DNA of 26,080 bases. Source: a virus. The stretch lies in IMG/VR virus record IMGVR_UViG_3300046002_000752, positions 1 through 26,080 of that record; one strand, 5' to 3'. Of the stretch, positions 1 to 7,355 are shown in pieces. The notes under the pieces are model-generated. The model was not told the origin of the DNA, did no database searches, and was given only the letters and a program-made list of their open reading frames with translations. Made by a program: the position numbers and the translations under genes. Positions within the stretch are counted from its first letter, which is position 1. Each line of letters opens with the position of its first letter.

Positions 1-1
1 G

Positions 2-241
2 AAAATTTGGTCTGTTGACGGTGTTAATACCCCCCTAGGTGTCCAAAACACAACCATCGTTGCAGCAGCAAGCCAAACCGTCTTTACAGTGCCTGAATAC
101 GGCCTTGGTGGCTATCTCATGGTGATCGTCAATGGACTCGTCAAAGAGTTTAATTACGATTACACTGAAACAAACACGACTACAATTACTTTCGGCACCG
201 GCCTTACCGCCGGACAAAGGGTTGTTACTCGAATGCTTTAA
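2..241 (+). CDS. C-terminal end of a phage structural protein (partial)
   Basis: The frame is open from the window edge to TAA at 239-241 and gives the last 79 residues of a larger protein. The end is beta-rich and polar, with VNGLVKEFNYDYTETNT followed by TFGTGLTAGQRV. This style of module is common in phage head and tail appendage proteins. It ends 43 bases before the scaffold gene, so it lies where a portal or portal-associated protein would be expected in a P22-like order. The N-terminus is outside the window and the exact product cannot be named. An ORF on the other strand at 35-217 is treated as a shadow. Confidence 0.6.
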   Translation, partial: KIWSVDGVNTPLGVQNTTIVAAASQTVFTVPEYGLGGYLMVIVNGLVKEFNYDYTETNTTTITFGTGLTAGQRVVTRML

Positions 242-284
242 ACCGTACCGATGAGGTTCATCGGGAACTCACTAGAGTTAAAAC
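237..284 (+). promoter_or_regulatory. Two back-to-back perfect hairpins before the scaffold gene
   Basis: CCGATGA (248-254) pairs with TCATCGG (258-264) around a three-base loop. One base later AACTC (266-270) pairs with GAGTT (275-279) around ACTA. The loop region GGTT (255-258) is also complementary to AACC (241-244), so a pseudoknot is possible. No T-run follows, which argues against a simple terminator. The structure ends five bases before the ATG at 285, so it could control translation or RNA processing. Function is unknown. Confidence 0.5.
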
Positions 285-1064
285 ATGACTGAAGAAGTCC
301 TAGCGGAAGTAGACTCCGCGCCAGCGAAGGTTGTGACGGCCACACCTGAAGTTGAAGCAAATTTGCCGGAAGTAGCTGAAAGCCAGCCTGTTAAGACATT
401 CTCGCAAGAGGAACTTGACGCTGCTATTGGCAAGCGCCTCGCAAGAGAACAGCGCAAATGGGAACGCGATCAAGTCGCTAGGCAAGCAGAAGTGCAAACC
501 AAGCAGGCTGTGTCAAGGGATGTTCCGTCTATCGATAATTTTGACAGCCCCGACGCCTATGCGGAAGCATTGGCGATTAAAAAGGCTGAAGAACTGATCG
601 CTACGCGTGACCGCCAGATGCACCAGGCTGAAGTCGTAGAGGCATATAACGAACGTGAAGAAAAAGCACGGGATAAGTACGATGACTTCGAAGATGTCGT
701 CTACAACCCCAAGCTGCGAATTACTGACGTTATGGCTGAGTCGATTCAATCGTCTGACAACGGCCCCGATCTAGCCTACTGGCTTGGATCAAATCCGAAA
801 GAAGCCGAGCGCATCGCCCGTCTGTCGCCTATATTGCAGGCAAAGGAAATTGGAAAGATTGAAGTCAGATTGGCTGATAATCCTCCGGTAAAAAAATCAA
901 CTTCTGCGCCGACGCCTATTAGTCCGGTAACTGCGCGGTCTTCGGGAAGCCCAAGCCATGACACGACTGATCCACGATCAATCAAAACCATGACTACTGG
1001 AGAGTGGATCGAAGCCGAGCGCAATCGCCAGATTCGTAAGTACGAAGCACAACGCAATCGCTAA
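285..1064 (+). CDS. Head scaffolding protein (putative)
   Basis: 259 residues, strongly charged, Glu/Lys/Arg/Gln-rich and without hydrophobic segments. The N-terminal 40 residues are acidic and look disordered. A helical stretch follows at about residues 43-66 (EELDAAIGKRLAREQRKWER), typical of phage scaffold and minor head proteins, and a basic C-terminus ends in EAQRNR. It sits immediately before the coat gene, which is the classic scaffold position, and would help the procapsid assemble and then leave it. The start is ATG 285, just after the paired hairpins. No recognisable Shine-Dalgarno precedes it because that space is taken up by the second hairpin. The assignment rests on position and composition rather than a catalytic motif. 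Confidence 0.72.
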   Translation: MTEEVLAEVDSAPAKVVTATPEVEANLPEVAESQPVKTFSQEELDAAIGKRLAREQRKWERDQVARQAEVQTKQAVSRDVPSIDNFDSPDAYAEALAIKKAEELIATRDRQMHQAEVVEAYNEREEKARDKYDDFEDVVYNPKLRITDVMAESIQSSDNGPDLAYWLGSNPKEAERIARLSPILQAKEIGKIEVRLADNPPVKKSTSAPTPISPVTARSSGSPSHDTTDPRSIKTMTTGEWIEAERNRQIRKYEAQRNR

Positions 1065-1080
1065 CATTTAAAGGACTTTT

Positions 1081-2292
1081 ATGTCAAATAGCATTCTTAC
1101 GATCGACATGATCACCCGCAAGGCTCTGGAAATTCTGGAGAACAACCTTGTACTTACCCGCAACGTGAACCGTCAGTACGACGACAGCTTCGCTGTCGAA
1201 GGTGCCAAGATCGGCTCCACACTGCGTATCCGCCTGCCTGACCGCGCTTTGGTCACTGACGGTGCCGCCCTGCAAGTTCAGGACGACAACGAGCAGTTCA
1301 CCACTCTGTCTGTGGCTAACCAAAAGCATATCGGCGTGAACTTTACTTCCGCCGAACTGACCATGCAGTTGGACGACTTCGCAGAACGTGTGCTTAAGCC
1401 GCGTATCTCCCAGTTGGCCTCCAGCATTGACGCTGACGTTGCCAATGCATACCGCACCATCGGTAACACTGTCGGCACACCAGGCACCACTCCGGCCACT
1501 TCTTTGGTGCTGTTGCAAGCCCAGCAGAAGCTCAACGAGAACGCCGCTGTGATGTCGCCACGTTACGCTACCGTGAACCCAGCGGCCAACGCTGGCTTGG
1601 TTGAAGGCATGAAAGGTCTGTTCAACCCAACAGACACTATCAGCAAGCAATTCAAGAACGGCATGATGGGCACTGGCGTGTTGGGCTTTGAAGAAATCAA
1701 CATGTCTCAGTCGATCAAGCAGCACCTTACTGGCTCACGTAGCGCCAGCGCTTCCACACTGGTCAAGACCCCTGGCGTTACTTCCGAAGGTTCATCGACC
1801 ATTCTGTTGGAACAAGGTTCTGTGTCAACAACAATCAATGCTGGTGACGTGTTCACCATCAGCGGTTGCAATGCTGTTAACCCACAGACCCGTGAGTCCA
1901 CTGGTTCGCTGTTCCAATTCGTGGCTTTGACTACTGTCACTGCTTCGTCTGGTACTTGGACTGTGACCGTTGCGCCTATGTACTCTGCTAACCATGCTCT
2001 GGCTACTGTAGATGTGCTGCCCGCAACTGGCGGTGTCGCAACCTTCGTGGGCGCTGCATCTACACAGTACGCACAGAACTTGGTTTACCACAAGGACGCC
2101 ATCACTTTCGCTACAGCCGACTTGCTGCTGCCACAAGGTGTTGACATGGCTGCCCGCGCAGTCCACAACGGCATCAGCCTGCGTATCGTTCGTCAGTACG
2201 ACATCAACAACGACCGTATGCCTTGCCGTATTGATGTGCTGTATGGTTACAGCACCATCCGTCCACAAATGGCTTGCCGCATCTGGGGCTAA
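1081..2292 (+). CDS. Major capsid protein, P22 coat protein family
   Basis: 403 residues, against about 430 in phage P22 coat protein. The N-terminal part reads like the P22 coat family: ITRKALEILENNLVLTRNVN, then DDSFAVEGAKIGSTLRIRLP (about residues 11-54), followed by the HK97-fold body. Residues about 217-330 are Ser/Thr/Gly/Val-rich and beta-like, and match the position of the extra I-domain of P22-type coat proteins. The C-terminus returns to the core fold (RAVHNGISLRIVRQYDINND). Codons are noticeably more uniform than in the neighbours, as expected for the most abundant virion protein. The start is ATG 1081 with AAAGGA upstream. A TTCG-loop hairpin follows the stop. Confidence 0.93.
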   Translation: MSNSILTIDMITRKALEILENNLVLTRNVNRQYDDSFAVEGAKIGSTLRIRLPDRALVTDGAALQVQDDNEQFTTLSVANQKHIGVNFTSAELTMQLDDFAERVLKPRISQLASSIDADVANAYRTIGNTVGTPGTTPATSLVLLQAQQKLNENAAVMSPRYATVNPAANAGLVEGMKGLFNPTDTISKQFKNGMMGTGVLGFEEINMSQSIKQHLTGSRSASASTLVKTPGVTSEGSSTILLEQGSVSTTINAGDVFTISGCNAVNPQTRESTGSLFQFVALTTVTASSGTWTVTVAPMYSANHALATVDVLPATGGVATFVGAASTQYAQNLVYHKDAITFATADLLLPQGVDMAARAVHNGISLRIVRQYDINNDRMPCRIDVLYGYSTIRPQMACRIWG

Positions 2293-2299
2293 ACCGAAT

Positions 2300-2331
2300 G
2301 GGGCTTCGGCCCTGTTTCTTAACTTTTTTTT
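2300..2331 (+). terminator. TTCG-loop hairpin plus T-run after the coat gene
   Basis: GGGC (2301-2304), loop TTCG, GCCC (2309-2312), with a possible G-T closing pair outside. A mixed pyrimidine stretch follows and then eight T at 2324-2331. This is a short but plausible intrinsic terminator or mRNA 3' stabiliser for the coat transcript. The T-run merges with the ribosome binding site of the next gene, so read-through must be common if that gene has no promoter of its own. Confidence 0.5.
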
Positions 2332-2343
2332 AAGGAAATTATC

Positions 2344-2745
2344 ATGGCTCTTCCAAATGGCGCAGGCGGTTACCAACTCGGTGACGGCAATATCGGTGAA
2401 GCTGTTCTGTCGGTTCAAGGCGCTCCTACTGCCGTGGCTGCTGCCGCGACAATGACGGCTGCTGAACTGTCTAATGGCTTGTTTGTGTTCAACGGCGCTG
2501 CCGGTAATCTGACTTTGCCCACCGTGGCATTGGTAGAAGCCGACATCACGGCCGCAGCAAAAGTTAACGCTTCCCTTGACTTCATCATCATCAATATCGA
2601 TGCTGCCGGTTCTGATTCAGTCACTTTGGCTGCTGGCACTGGCTGGACACTTGTTGGTGTTGCTGCGGTTGCTGTTAATACTTCGGCCCAATTCCGCGCC
2701 CGTAAAACCGGCGAAGGTACTTGGACGGCGTACCGCATTGCTTAA
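2344..2745 (+). CDS. Small virion protein, possible decoration or head accessory protein
   Basis: 133 residues, Ala/Val/Thr-rich and beta-like. It starts MALPNGAGGYQLGDGN and ends with FRARKTGEGTWTAYRIA. I recognise the general pattern as a conserved small phage protein usually found just after the coat gene, but it has no firm function. Position and composition suggest a capsid decoration or accessory protein. The start at ATG 2344 is supported by AAGGAAATTATC directly upstream. It is flanked on both sides by TTCG-loop hairpins, so it may be expressed as its own unit at a ratio different from coat protein. Confidence 0.75.
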   Translation: MALPNGAGGYQLGDGNIGEAVLSVQGAPTAVAAAATMTAAELSNGLFVFNGAAGNLTLPTVALVEADITAAAKVNASLDFIIINIDAAGSDSVTLAAGTGWTLVGVAAVAVNTSAQFRARKTGEGTWTAYRIA

Positions 2746-2752
2746 ACCTAAC

Positions 2753-2774
2753 GGGGGCTTCGGCCCCTGTTTTT
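2753..2774 (+). terminator. Second TTCG-loop hairpin plus T-run
   Basis: GGGGC (2754-2758), loop TTCG (2759-2762), GCCCC (2763-2767), then TG and five T (2770-2774). It has the same design as the hairpin at 2300 but a longer stem. It stands between the two small virion genes and just before the AAAGGA of the next one. Confidence 0.5.
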
Positions 2775-2785
2775 AAAGGAACATC

Positions 2786-3418
2786 ATGGCAAACACAAAA
2801 CCTGTTGGCGTTGCATACGAAGACCCGTACTTGGACGGCGCGGTTATCAACAACTCAACTATTACTGGTACGGTAACGTCTACTGCGGTGTCTAACATCG
2901 CCGTAACAAACGCTACCACCGGAAGTAGCAATGCTGCTGCATCTACCACCACTCTTACCCTCACGGGTGTGGGCGGTGTGGGTTGGGCAAGCAAGTCAGA
3001 CTTGGAAGCAAATGTTGCGCTGGGCGCATACGCTAACGGTCTATACGGCTATCTGGAATTCGGCGCAAGTGGCCGCGTTACTGGTTTGGCTTCGGGTACT
3101 GTTGGCGAAATTGTTTTGTCTGCTGGCTGTACACAAGGTACTTACGCTGCGTTTGAAGCTGAAATCGGTATGCCTAGCGGCGCTGTGACCGGCACAAACA
3201 CATCGTTTATGTACTTGAGCACTTATGGCGCTGATAAAGCAACATTTGACACAAGCGGTACTTTGTTCAATCTGGCTGGCGTGACTAAGGGTTCGGGTAA
3301 GTTCCTTCAAGACACAACATCCGGTTCAACAGCCCGTCCGGTTCAGGTAATTAAAGTGGTCACGCCTGATGGCATTCGCTATCTGCCGTTGTACTCTACG
3401 CCTGTAATCGCTGCTTAA
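2786..3418 (+). CDS. Virion structural protein of unknown role
   Basis: 210 residues, rich in Thr, Ser, Gly and Ala, with no charged coiled coil. The N-terminal third (residues about 20-60) is a run of Thr/Val/Ser repeats that looks like beta structure. The middle has aromatic and glycine motifs (YANGLYGYLEFGASGRVTG) and the end is VTPDGIRYLPLYSTPVIAA. Proteins of this kind follow the coat gene in many podophages and are usually called hypothetical structural or head proteins. The start at ATG 2786 has AAAGGAACATC upstream. Decoration protein or head fibre are possible roles that the sequence alone cannot separate. Confidence 0.72.
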   Translation: MANTKPVGVAYEDPYLDGAVINNSTITGTVTSTAVSNIAVTNATTGSSNAAASTTTLTLTGVGGVGWASKSDLEANVALGAYANGLYGYLEFGASGRVTGLASGTVGEIVLSAGCTQGTYAAFEAEIGMPSGAVTGTNTSFMYLSTYGADKATFDTSGTLFNLAGVTKGSGKFLQDTTSGSTARPVQVIKVVTPDGIRYLPLYSTPVIAA

Positions 3419-3420
3419 AG

Positions 3421-3594
3421 ATGATCACTCGCGAAGTAATACTAGAGCGAGTGCAAAGTCTGCAAAAACAAGCCGAGCGTTTGCGATCCGATTTGGACGC
3501 AACGCTTGGTGCGTTACAAGATTGCGGATATTGGCTTGAACAGTTAAAACAACAGGAAAACATCAATGCCAGCGATCTATCTCAGTCACCCTGA
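3421..3594 (+). CDS. Small coiled-coil protein
   Basis: A 57-residue ORF starts at ATG 3421, two bases after the previous stop, and ends at TGA 3592-3594. The protein is MITREVILERVQSLQKQAER followed by a heptad-like helix with an Asp/Leu/Gln pattern and CGYWLEQLKQQE. It overlaps the start of the next ORF by 29 bases in another frame. Small Gln-rich helical proteins with a DCxYWL motif occur in this spot in other phages. The role is unknown and could be an assembly helper. Confidence 0.62.
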   Translation: MITREVILERVQSLQKQAERLRSDLDATLGALQDCGYWLEQLKQQENINASDLSQSP

Positions 3595-3775
3595 TCATGG
3601 CTGCAAAGTTGCCACAATGGAACTTGAAGCTGAATACGACGAAAAAAACGGCTGGACACGCTACAATCCAGACACGCCTTTAGAACTTGAAGCGGCTCCC
3701 GTAAACGTGCTGGAAGTCAAACGCAAATACACCCGTCGAACCGAAGTTGTTGAGGGTGCAACCGAAGGAATCTAA
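3566..3775 (+). CDS. Small phage protein of unknown function
   Basis: 69 residues beginning MPAIYLSHPDHGCKVAT. It has an acidic first half (ELEAEYDEKNGW) and a basic tail (VKRKYTRRTEVVEG). ACAGGAAAACATCA before ATG 3566 supplies a reasonable ribosome binding site inside the end of the preceding ORF. It stops two bases before the adaptor gene, so it belongs to the same transcript. No domain recognised. Context suggests a minor structural or assembly factor. Confidence 0.62.
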   Translation: MPAIYLSHPDHGCKVATMELEAEYDEKNGWTRYNPDTPLELEAAPVNVLEVKRKYTRRTEVVEGATEGI

Positions 3776-3777
3776 GC

Positions 3778-4494
3778 ATGGCTACGTACACCGCGGGTGA
3801 ACAAATTAACCGAGCATTGCGCTTGCTAGGTGTACTGGCTGAAGGTGAGACACCTTCAGCAGACATGTCAAACGATGCGTTGACTGCGCTCGATCAGATG
3901 ATCGATTCATGGAACACCGAACGGCTGTCGGTGTTTGCCACGCAAGATCAGATTTTCACTTGGCCTGCCGGCGAAATCACACGCACGCTTGGCCCCACCG
4001 GCAACTTTGTCGGCCTGCGCCCCGTGCTGCTGGATGAGGCTACGTACTACCGTGACCCAGGCACGAACGTGTCGTTCGGCATCAAGTTCATTAACCAGCA
4101 GCAGTACAACGGCATCGCGGTCAAGACTGTGACCTCGACGTACCCGCAGGTAATTTTTGTCAACAACACCTACCCTGACTTTACGATGACGGTGTATCCG
4201 CGTCCTACTCGGGACTTGGAATGGCACTTTGTTTCGGTTGAAAAACTAAACCAGCCCGCCACGTTGGCAACGCAGATGCTATTCCCGCCGGGCTATCTGC
4301 GGGCGTTCACCTACAACTTGGCAATGGAAATCGCGCCAGAGTTTGGTGTCGAGCCAAGCCCTCAAGTGCAGCGCATTGCCATGACCAGCAAGCGCAACCT
4401 CAAGCGCATCAACAACCCAGATGATGTGATGTCGATGCCTTACGCCATTGTCGCCACGCGCCAGCGCTTCAACGTCTACGCCGGTAACTATTGA
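3778..4494 (+). CDS. Head-to-tail adaptor, P22 gp4-like
   Basis: 238 residues. The N-terminal part is the typical adaptor helix bundle: INRALRLLGVLAEGETPSAD, then NDALTALDQMIDSWNTERL (residues about 8-50). A beta-rich middle follows, and a helical end (PPGYLRAFTYNLAMEIAPEFG, cut here at 166-186). P22 gp4 is shorter (about 166 residues), but longer versions like this are common in podophages. It forms the ring that extends the portal and lets the tail attach after DNA packaging. It is followed directly by the gp10-like gene, with TGA and ATG sharing one base, which is the same order as in P22. Confidence 0.85.
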   Translation: MATYTAGEQINRALRLLGVLAEGETPSADMSNDALTALDQMIDSWNTERLSVFATQDQIFTWPAGEITRTLGPTGNFVGLRPVLLDEATYYRDPGTNVSFGIKFINQQQYNGIAVKTVTSTYPQVIFVNNTYPDFTMTVYPRPTRDLEWHFVSVEKLNQPATLATQMLFPPGYLRAFTYNLAMEIAPEFGVEPSPQVQRIAMTSKRNLKRINNPDDVMSMPYAIVATRQRFNVYAGNY

Positions 4495-6155
4495 TGAAGA
4501 CGCCTATATTGGGCAGCAGCTATGTGGCCCGCAGCGTCAATGCTGCGGATGCCCGCATGGTCAACCTTTTTCCAGAGGCTATCCCCGAGGGCGGTAAAGA
4601 GCCGGGGTTCTTAAACCGCGCACCTGGTCTGCGCCTATTGGCAAACATGGGCGACGGCCCCATACGCGGTCTGTGGCAATTTAACGGGTACGGATACGTT
4701 GTGTCCGGCGAAGTGTTGTATAGAGTTGACAGTATTTGGAATGTGTTTCCAATCGGCACTGTTGCAGGCTCATCTGGCCCTGTCAGCATGTCTGACAACG
4801 GCACGCAGCTATTTATTGCCTGTGACGGCCCTAGTTTTATTTACAACAGCCTGACGCTTGAGTTCAAACAGATTGATGACCCCGACTTCCCCGGCGCGGT
4901 CACCGTAGGTTTTATCAACGGCTACTTTGTGTTTAACGAACCAAATAGCCAGCGCATATGGATCACTAGCCTGCTAGATGGCACATCCATAGACCCGCTT
5001 GATTTTGCCAGCGCTGAAGGCTCTCCTGACGGCTTGGTGTCGGTTCTTGTAGACCACCGCGAAGTGTGGCTGTTTGGCACCAATTCAGTTGAAGTCTGGT
5101 ACGACTCCGGCGGCGCTGACTTTCCGCTAAGCCCCGTTCAAGGCGCGTTTAACGAGGTGGGCTGTATCGCCCCCTACTCAGTCGCCAAACTGGACAACGG
5201 CATCTTCTGGCTGGGCGCTGACGCCCGTGGCAAGGGCATAGTCTACCGCGCCAACGGTTACACCGCGCAGCGCGTGTCTACGCACGCTGTAGAGTGGCAA
5301 ATCCAGCAGTACGGAAACCTTTCCGATGCTGTTGCCTACACATACCAGCAAGACGGCCATTCGTTTTATGTGCTGATTTTTCCATCGGCCAACACCACTT
5401 GGGTGTTTGACGTTGCCACTTCGATGTGGCATGAACGCGCCGCCTTCATCAACGGTTCGTTTACCCGCCATCGTTCAAACTGCCAGATGTCGTTCAACAA
5501 CGAAATCGTTGTGGGCGACCATGAGCTTGGCAACATCTATGCGTTTGATTTAGAGGTGTTTTCTGACGCTGGCGCAGTGCAGAAATGGCTTCGGTCGTGG
5601 CGAGCGCTGCCGACCGGCATGAACGATCTAAAGCGTAGCGCACACCACTCGCTACAGCTTGACGCTGAAACCGGCGCGATTGACGACAGCGTGACAACGC
5701 CAGTCGTCATACTCGACATTTCCGACCCAAACGATGACCTGCTGGCTGAAAACGGTGATTTTCTTGTCTGGGAATATATCAGCGGCACGTTCAATGAAGT
5801 GCTGCTAACGGAATCTGGTGACCAGCTTGTTCAAGAAGACGGCGGCGAAATTGTGCTTGTCGTAGTTCCCATTAGCGCCACGGGCGGTAAGATTCTGGCC
5901 GAGAAGGGTCTTCCTACGGCAACAGCCATCGACCCACAAGTCATGCTGCGCTGGTCTGATGACGGCGGCCACACTTGGAGCAACAGCCACTGGCGGTCAA
6001 TGGGCAAGACGGGCACATACGGCACCCGCGTCATTTGGCGTCGCTTGGGCATGACCTTGAAGCTGCGCGACCGCGTGTACGAGGTGTCAGGGACTGACCC
6101 GATCAAGATTGCGATTATGGGCGCTGAACTTATTGCAAGCCCGACAAATGGCTGA
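4494..6155 (+). CDS. Packaged-DNA stabilisation protein, P22 gp10-like
   Basis: 553 residues from ATG 4494, overlapping the adaptor stop by one base. A TTG three bases earlier is also in frame but less likely. The first 360 residues follow the gp10 (Phage_stabilise) pattern: GSSYVARSVNAADARMVNLF, a beta-propeller-like body with FGTNSVEVWYDSGG and LGNIYAFD. The C-terminus (VMLRWSDDGGHTWSNSHW, then GTRVIWRRLGMTLKLRDR and IAIMGAELIASP) is also typical. P22 gp10 has 472 residues. Much of the excess here is a segment at about residues 402-469 with two LLxExGDxLVxE-like repeats. The protein forms a tail ring under the adaptor and helps hold the DNA in the head. Confidence 0.9.
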   Translation: MKTPILGSSYVARSVNAADARMVNLFPEAIPEGGKEPGFLNRAPGLRLLANMGDGPIRGLWQFNGYGYVVSGEVLYRVDSIWNVFPIGTVAGSSGPVSMSDNGTQLFIACDGPSFIYNSLTLEFKQIDDPDFPGAVTVGFINGYFVFNEPNSQRIWITSLLDGTSIDPLDFASAEGSPDGLVSVLVDHREVWLFGTNSVEVWYDSGGADFPLSPVQGAFNEVGCIAPYSVAKLDNGIFWLGADARGKGIVYRANGYTAQRVSTHAVEWQIQQYGNLSDAVAYTYQQDGHSFYVLIFPSANTTWVFDVATSMWHERAAFINGSFTRHRSNCQMSFNNEIVVGDHELGNIYAFDLEVFSDAGAVQKWLRSWRALPTGMNDLKRSAHHSLQLDAETGAIDDSVTTPVVILDISDPNDDLLAENGDFLVWEYISGTFNEVLLTESGDQLVQEDGGEIVLVVVPISATGGKILAEKGLPTATAIDPQVMLRWSDDGGHTWSNSHWRSMGKTGTYGTRVIWRRLGMTLKLRDRVYEVSGTDPIKIAIMGAELIASPTNG

Positions 6156-6822
6156 TCCTCAAAACATCACTAAAATCCCCGCGCCTCGCGTGCCGCTGGT
6201 GGATGATCGCACGGGGTTAATCTCGCGTGAGTGGTTTCGTTTTTTTAATAATGTCTACACCATATCTGGCGGCGCAACGCAGGGCATCGCCCAAATAGCC
6301 AATGGGGGGACGGGTGCGGATAACGCAACGCAAGCGCGTATTAATCTTGGCGTAGACGCAAATTCAGTTAGCCGAGTTGGGGGTACGGGCACGGTTAATG
6401 GAATTACTTTAACGGGCGACGTCACTTCATCTGGCGATTTAACACTCGGTGGCGCTTTATCGGGCGTTAATTTAACAAATCAAATTGCGGGCGTGTTATC
6501 CGTTTTCAACGGCGGTACGGGCTTGACCGCACGGCCCTCGGTTGCAACCAAAGTCGCGGACTTTACCCTTGCAAACACTGAAGGTTGGATCATCAACAAC
6601 AAGTCAGGCGCGACTTGTACGGTCACACTTCCCGCAGCATCAGCGTGGTCTGGCCGCGCAGTGACCTTTAAAAACCTGCAAACTGAGACAGTTGTGTCGG
6701 CGTCAAGCAACGTCGCGCCGATTGGCAGCGCCACACCTGGCACAGCCATTCTGCCCGCCACTGTAGGCGCATGGGCCACGTTGGTGTCAGACGGCACAAA
6801 CTGGGTGGTGATGGCATCATGA
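6148..6822 (+). CDS. Short tail fibre-like protein
   Basis: 224 residues. I start it at ATG 6148 (MADPQNITKIPAP), which overlaps the gp10-like stop by eight bases. An earlier in-frame start at 6109 lies deep inside that gene. Residues 17-37 (LVDDRTGLISREWFRFFNNV) look like an anchoring segment. The middle holds two NGGTG motifs (52-56 and 121-125) with ANGGTGADNATQARINLG, as in phage tail-fibre repeats. The C-terminus is a Val/Thr/Ala-rich beta domain ending LVSDGTNWVVMAS. It would be attached to the tail and contribute to host contact. No lyase or other enzyme motif is seen, so I do not call it a tailspike. Confidence 0.75.
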   Translation: MADPQNITKIPAPRVPLVDDRTGLISREWFRFFNNVYTISGGATQGIAQIANGGTGADNATQARINLGVDANSVSRVGGTGTVNGITLTGDVTSSGDLTLGGALSGVNLTNQIAGVLSVFNGGTGLTARPSVATKVADFTLANTEGWIINNKSGATCTVTLPAASAWSGRAVTFKNLQTETVVSASSNVAPIGSATPGTAILPATVGAWATLVSDGTNWVVMAS

Positions 6823-7355
6823 TTACAGTGACCTACGGCAAAGGCTTTAAGCTGTCGGAAACAGCAAGAGTCGCGTTTCGTGAAAAAATCATGGTCGTAC
6901 AAGATGGTATGCAAGCCCTGATTGACAGCGGCGCAATGCGGGCAACGCTTGAAGACTGCACGCTGAAACATTATTTTTCACCCAAAGATAAAAAATACGG
7001 CTGCTGCACTTACGCCCGCGAAATGATGATTCCAAAAGGAACATTGATCATTGGCAAAATTCATCGCCACCAGCATTTGAATTTTATTGCCAAGGGCAAA
7101 GTGATAGTGTTCACAGAGTTTGGTCAAAAGCACCTTGAAGGACCATGCACTTTTGTGTCTGAAGTAGGGCTAAAACGTGCGGTTTATGCTGAAGAAGATA
7201 CACTATGGACAACCGTACACATGACGCAGTTTCAATCGGAAGCAGAGTTAGATAAAATCGAGCAAGAAGTCATTTCCCCCTCATACGCTGAGATGGGCCT
7301 GATTGCTTCTGTTAATGATCTGCCTAAATTAACGGCACAAGGGGAAAAATTATGA
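6819..7355 (+). CDS. Cupin-like protein in the tail module
   Basis: 178 residues from ATG 6819, sharing ATGA with the fibre stop. The second half reads as a single-domain cupin: REMMIPKGTLIIGKIHRHQH (residues 67-86) with His82, His84 and His86, then KGKVIVFTE and, about 35 residues on, WTTVHMT with His134. These could bind a metal. The N-terminal 50 residues are helical (ETARVAFREKIMVVQDGMQA). Base composition is more AT-rich than in the surrounding tail genes. Cupin-like proteins occur beside tail genes in several podophages without a proven role. It could be a structural fibre-tip domain or an enzyme. Confidence 0.65.
   Translation: MITVTYGKGFKLSETARVAFREKIMVVQDGMQALIDSGAMRATLEDCTLKHYFSPKDKKYGCCTYAREMMIPKGTLIIGKIHRHQHLNFIAKGKVIVFTEFGQKHLEGPCTFVSEVGLKRAVYAEEDTLWTTVHMTQFQSEAELDKIEQEVISPSYAEMGLIASVNDLPKLTAQGEKL

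Noticed and set aside
241-284. Hammerhead ribozyme suggested by CCGATGAG...GGGAAC
   Set aside because: The invariant U4 would be C and the GAAA strand reads GGAA. Stem I cannot form, and the GATGA is fully paired in a simple hairpin.
1084-1725. 213-residue minus-strand ORF opposite the coat gene
   Set aside because: It is a mirror of a strongly biased coding frame, with no ribosome binding site and no phage-like domain. The + frame is a clear coat protein.
1825-2418. 197-residue minus-strand ORF over the coat gene end
   Set aside because: Low-complexity shadow with no motif. It crosses the hairpin and the start of the next + gene.
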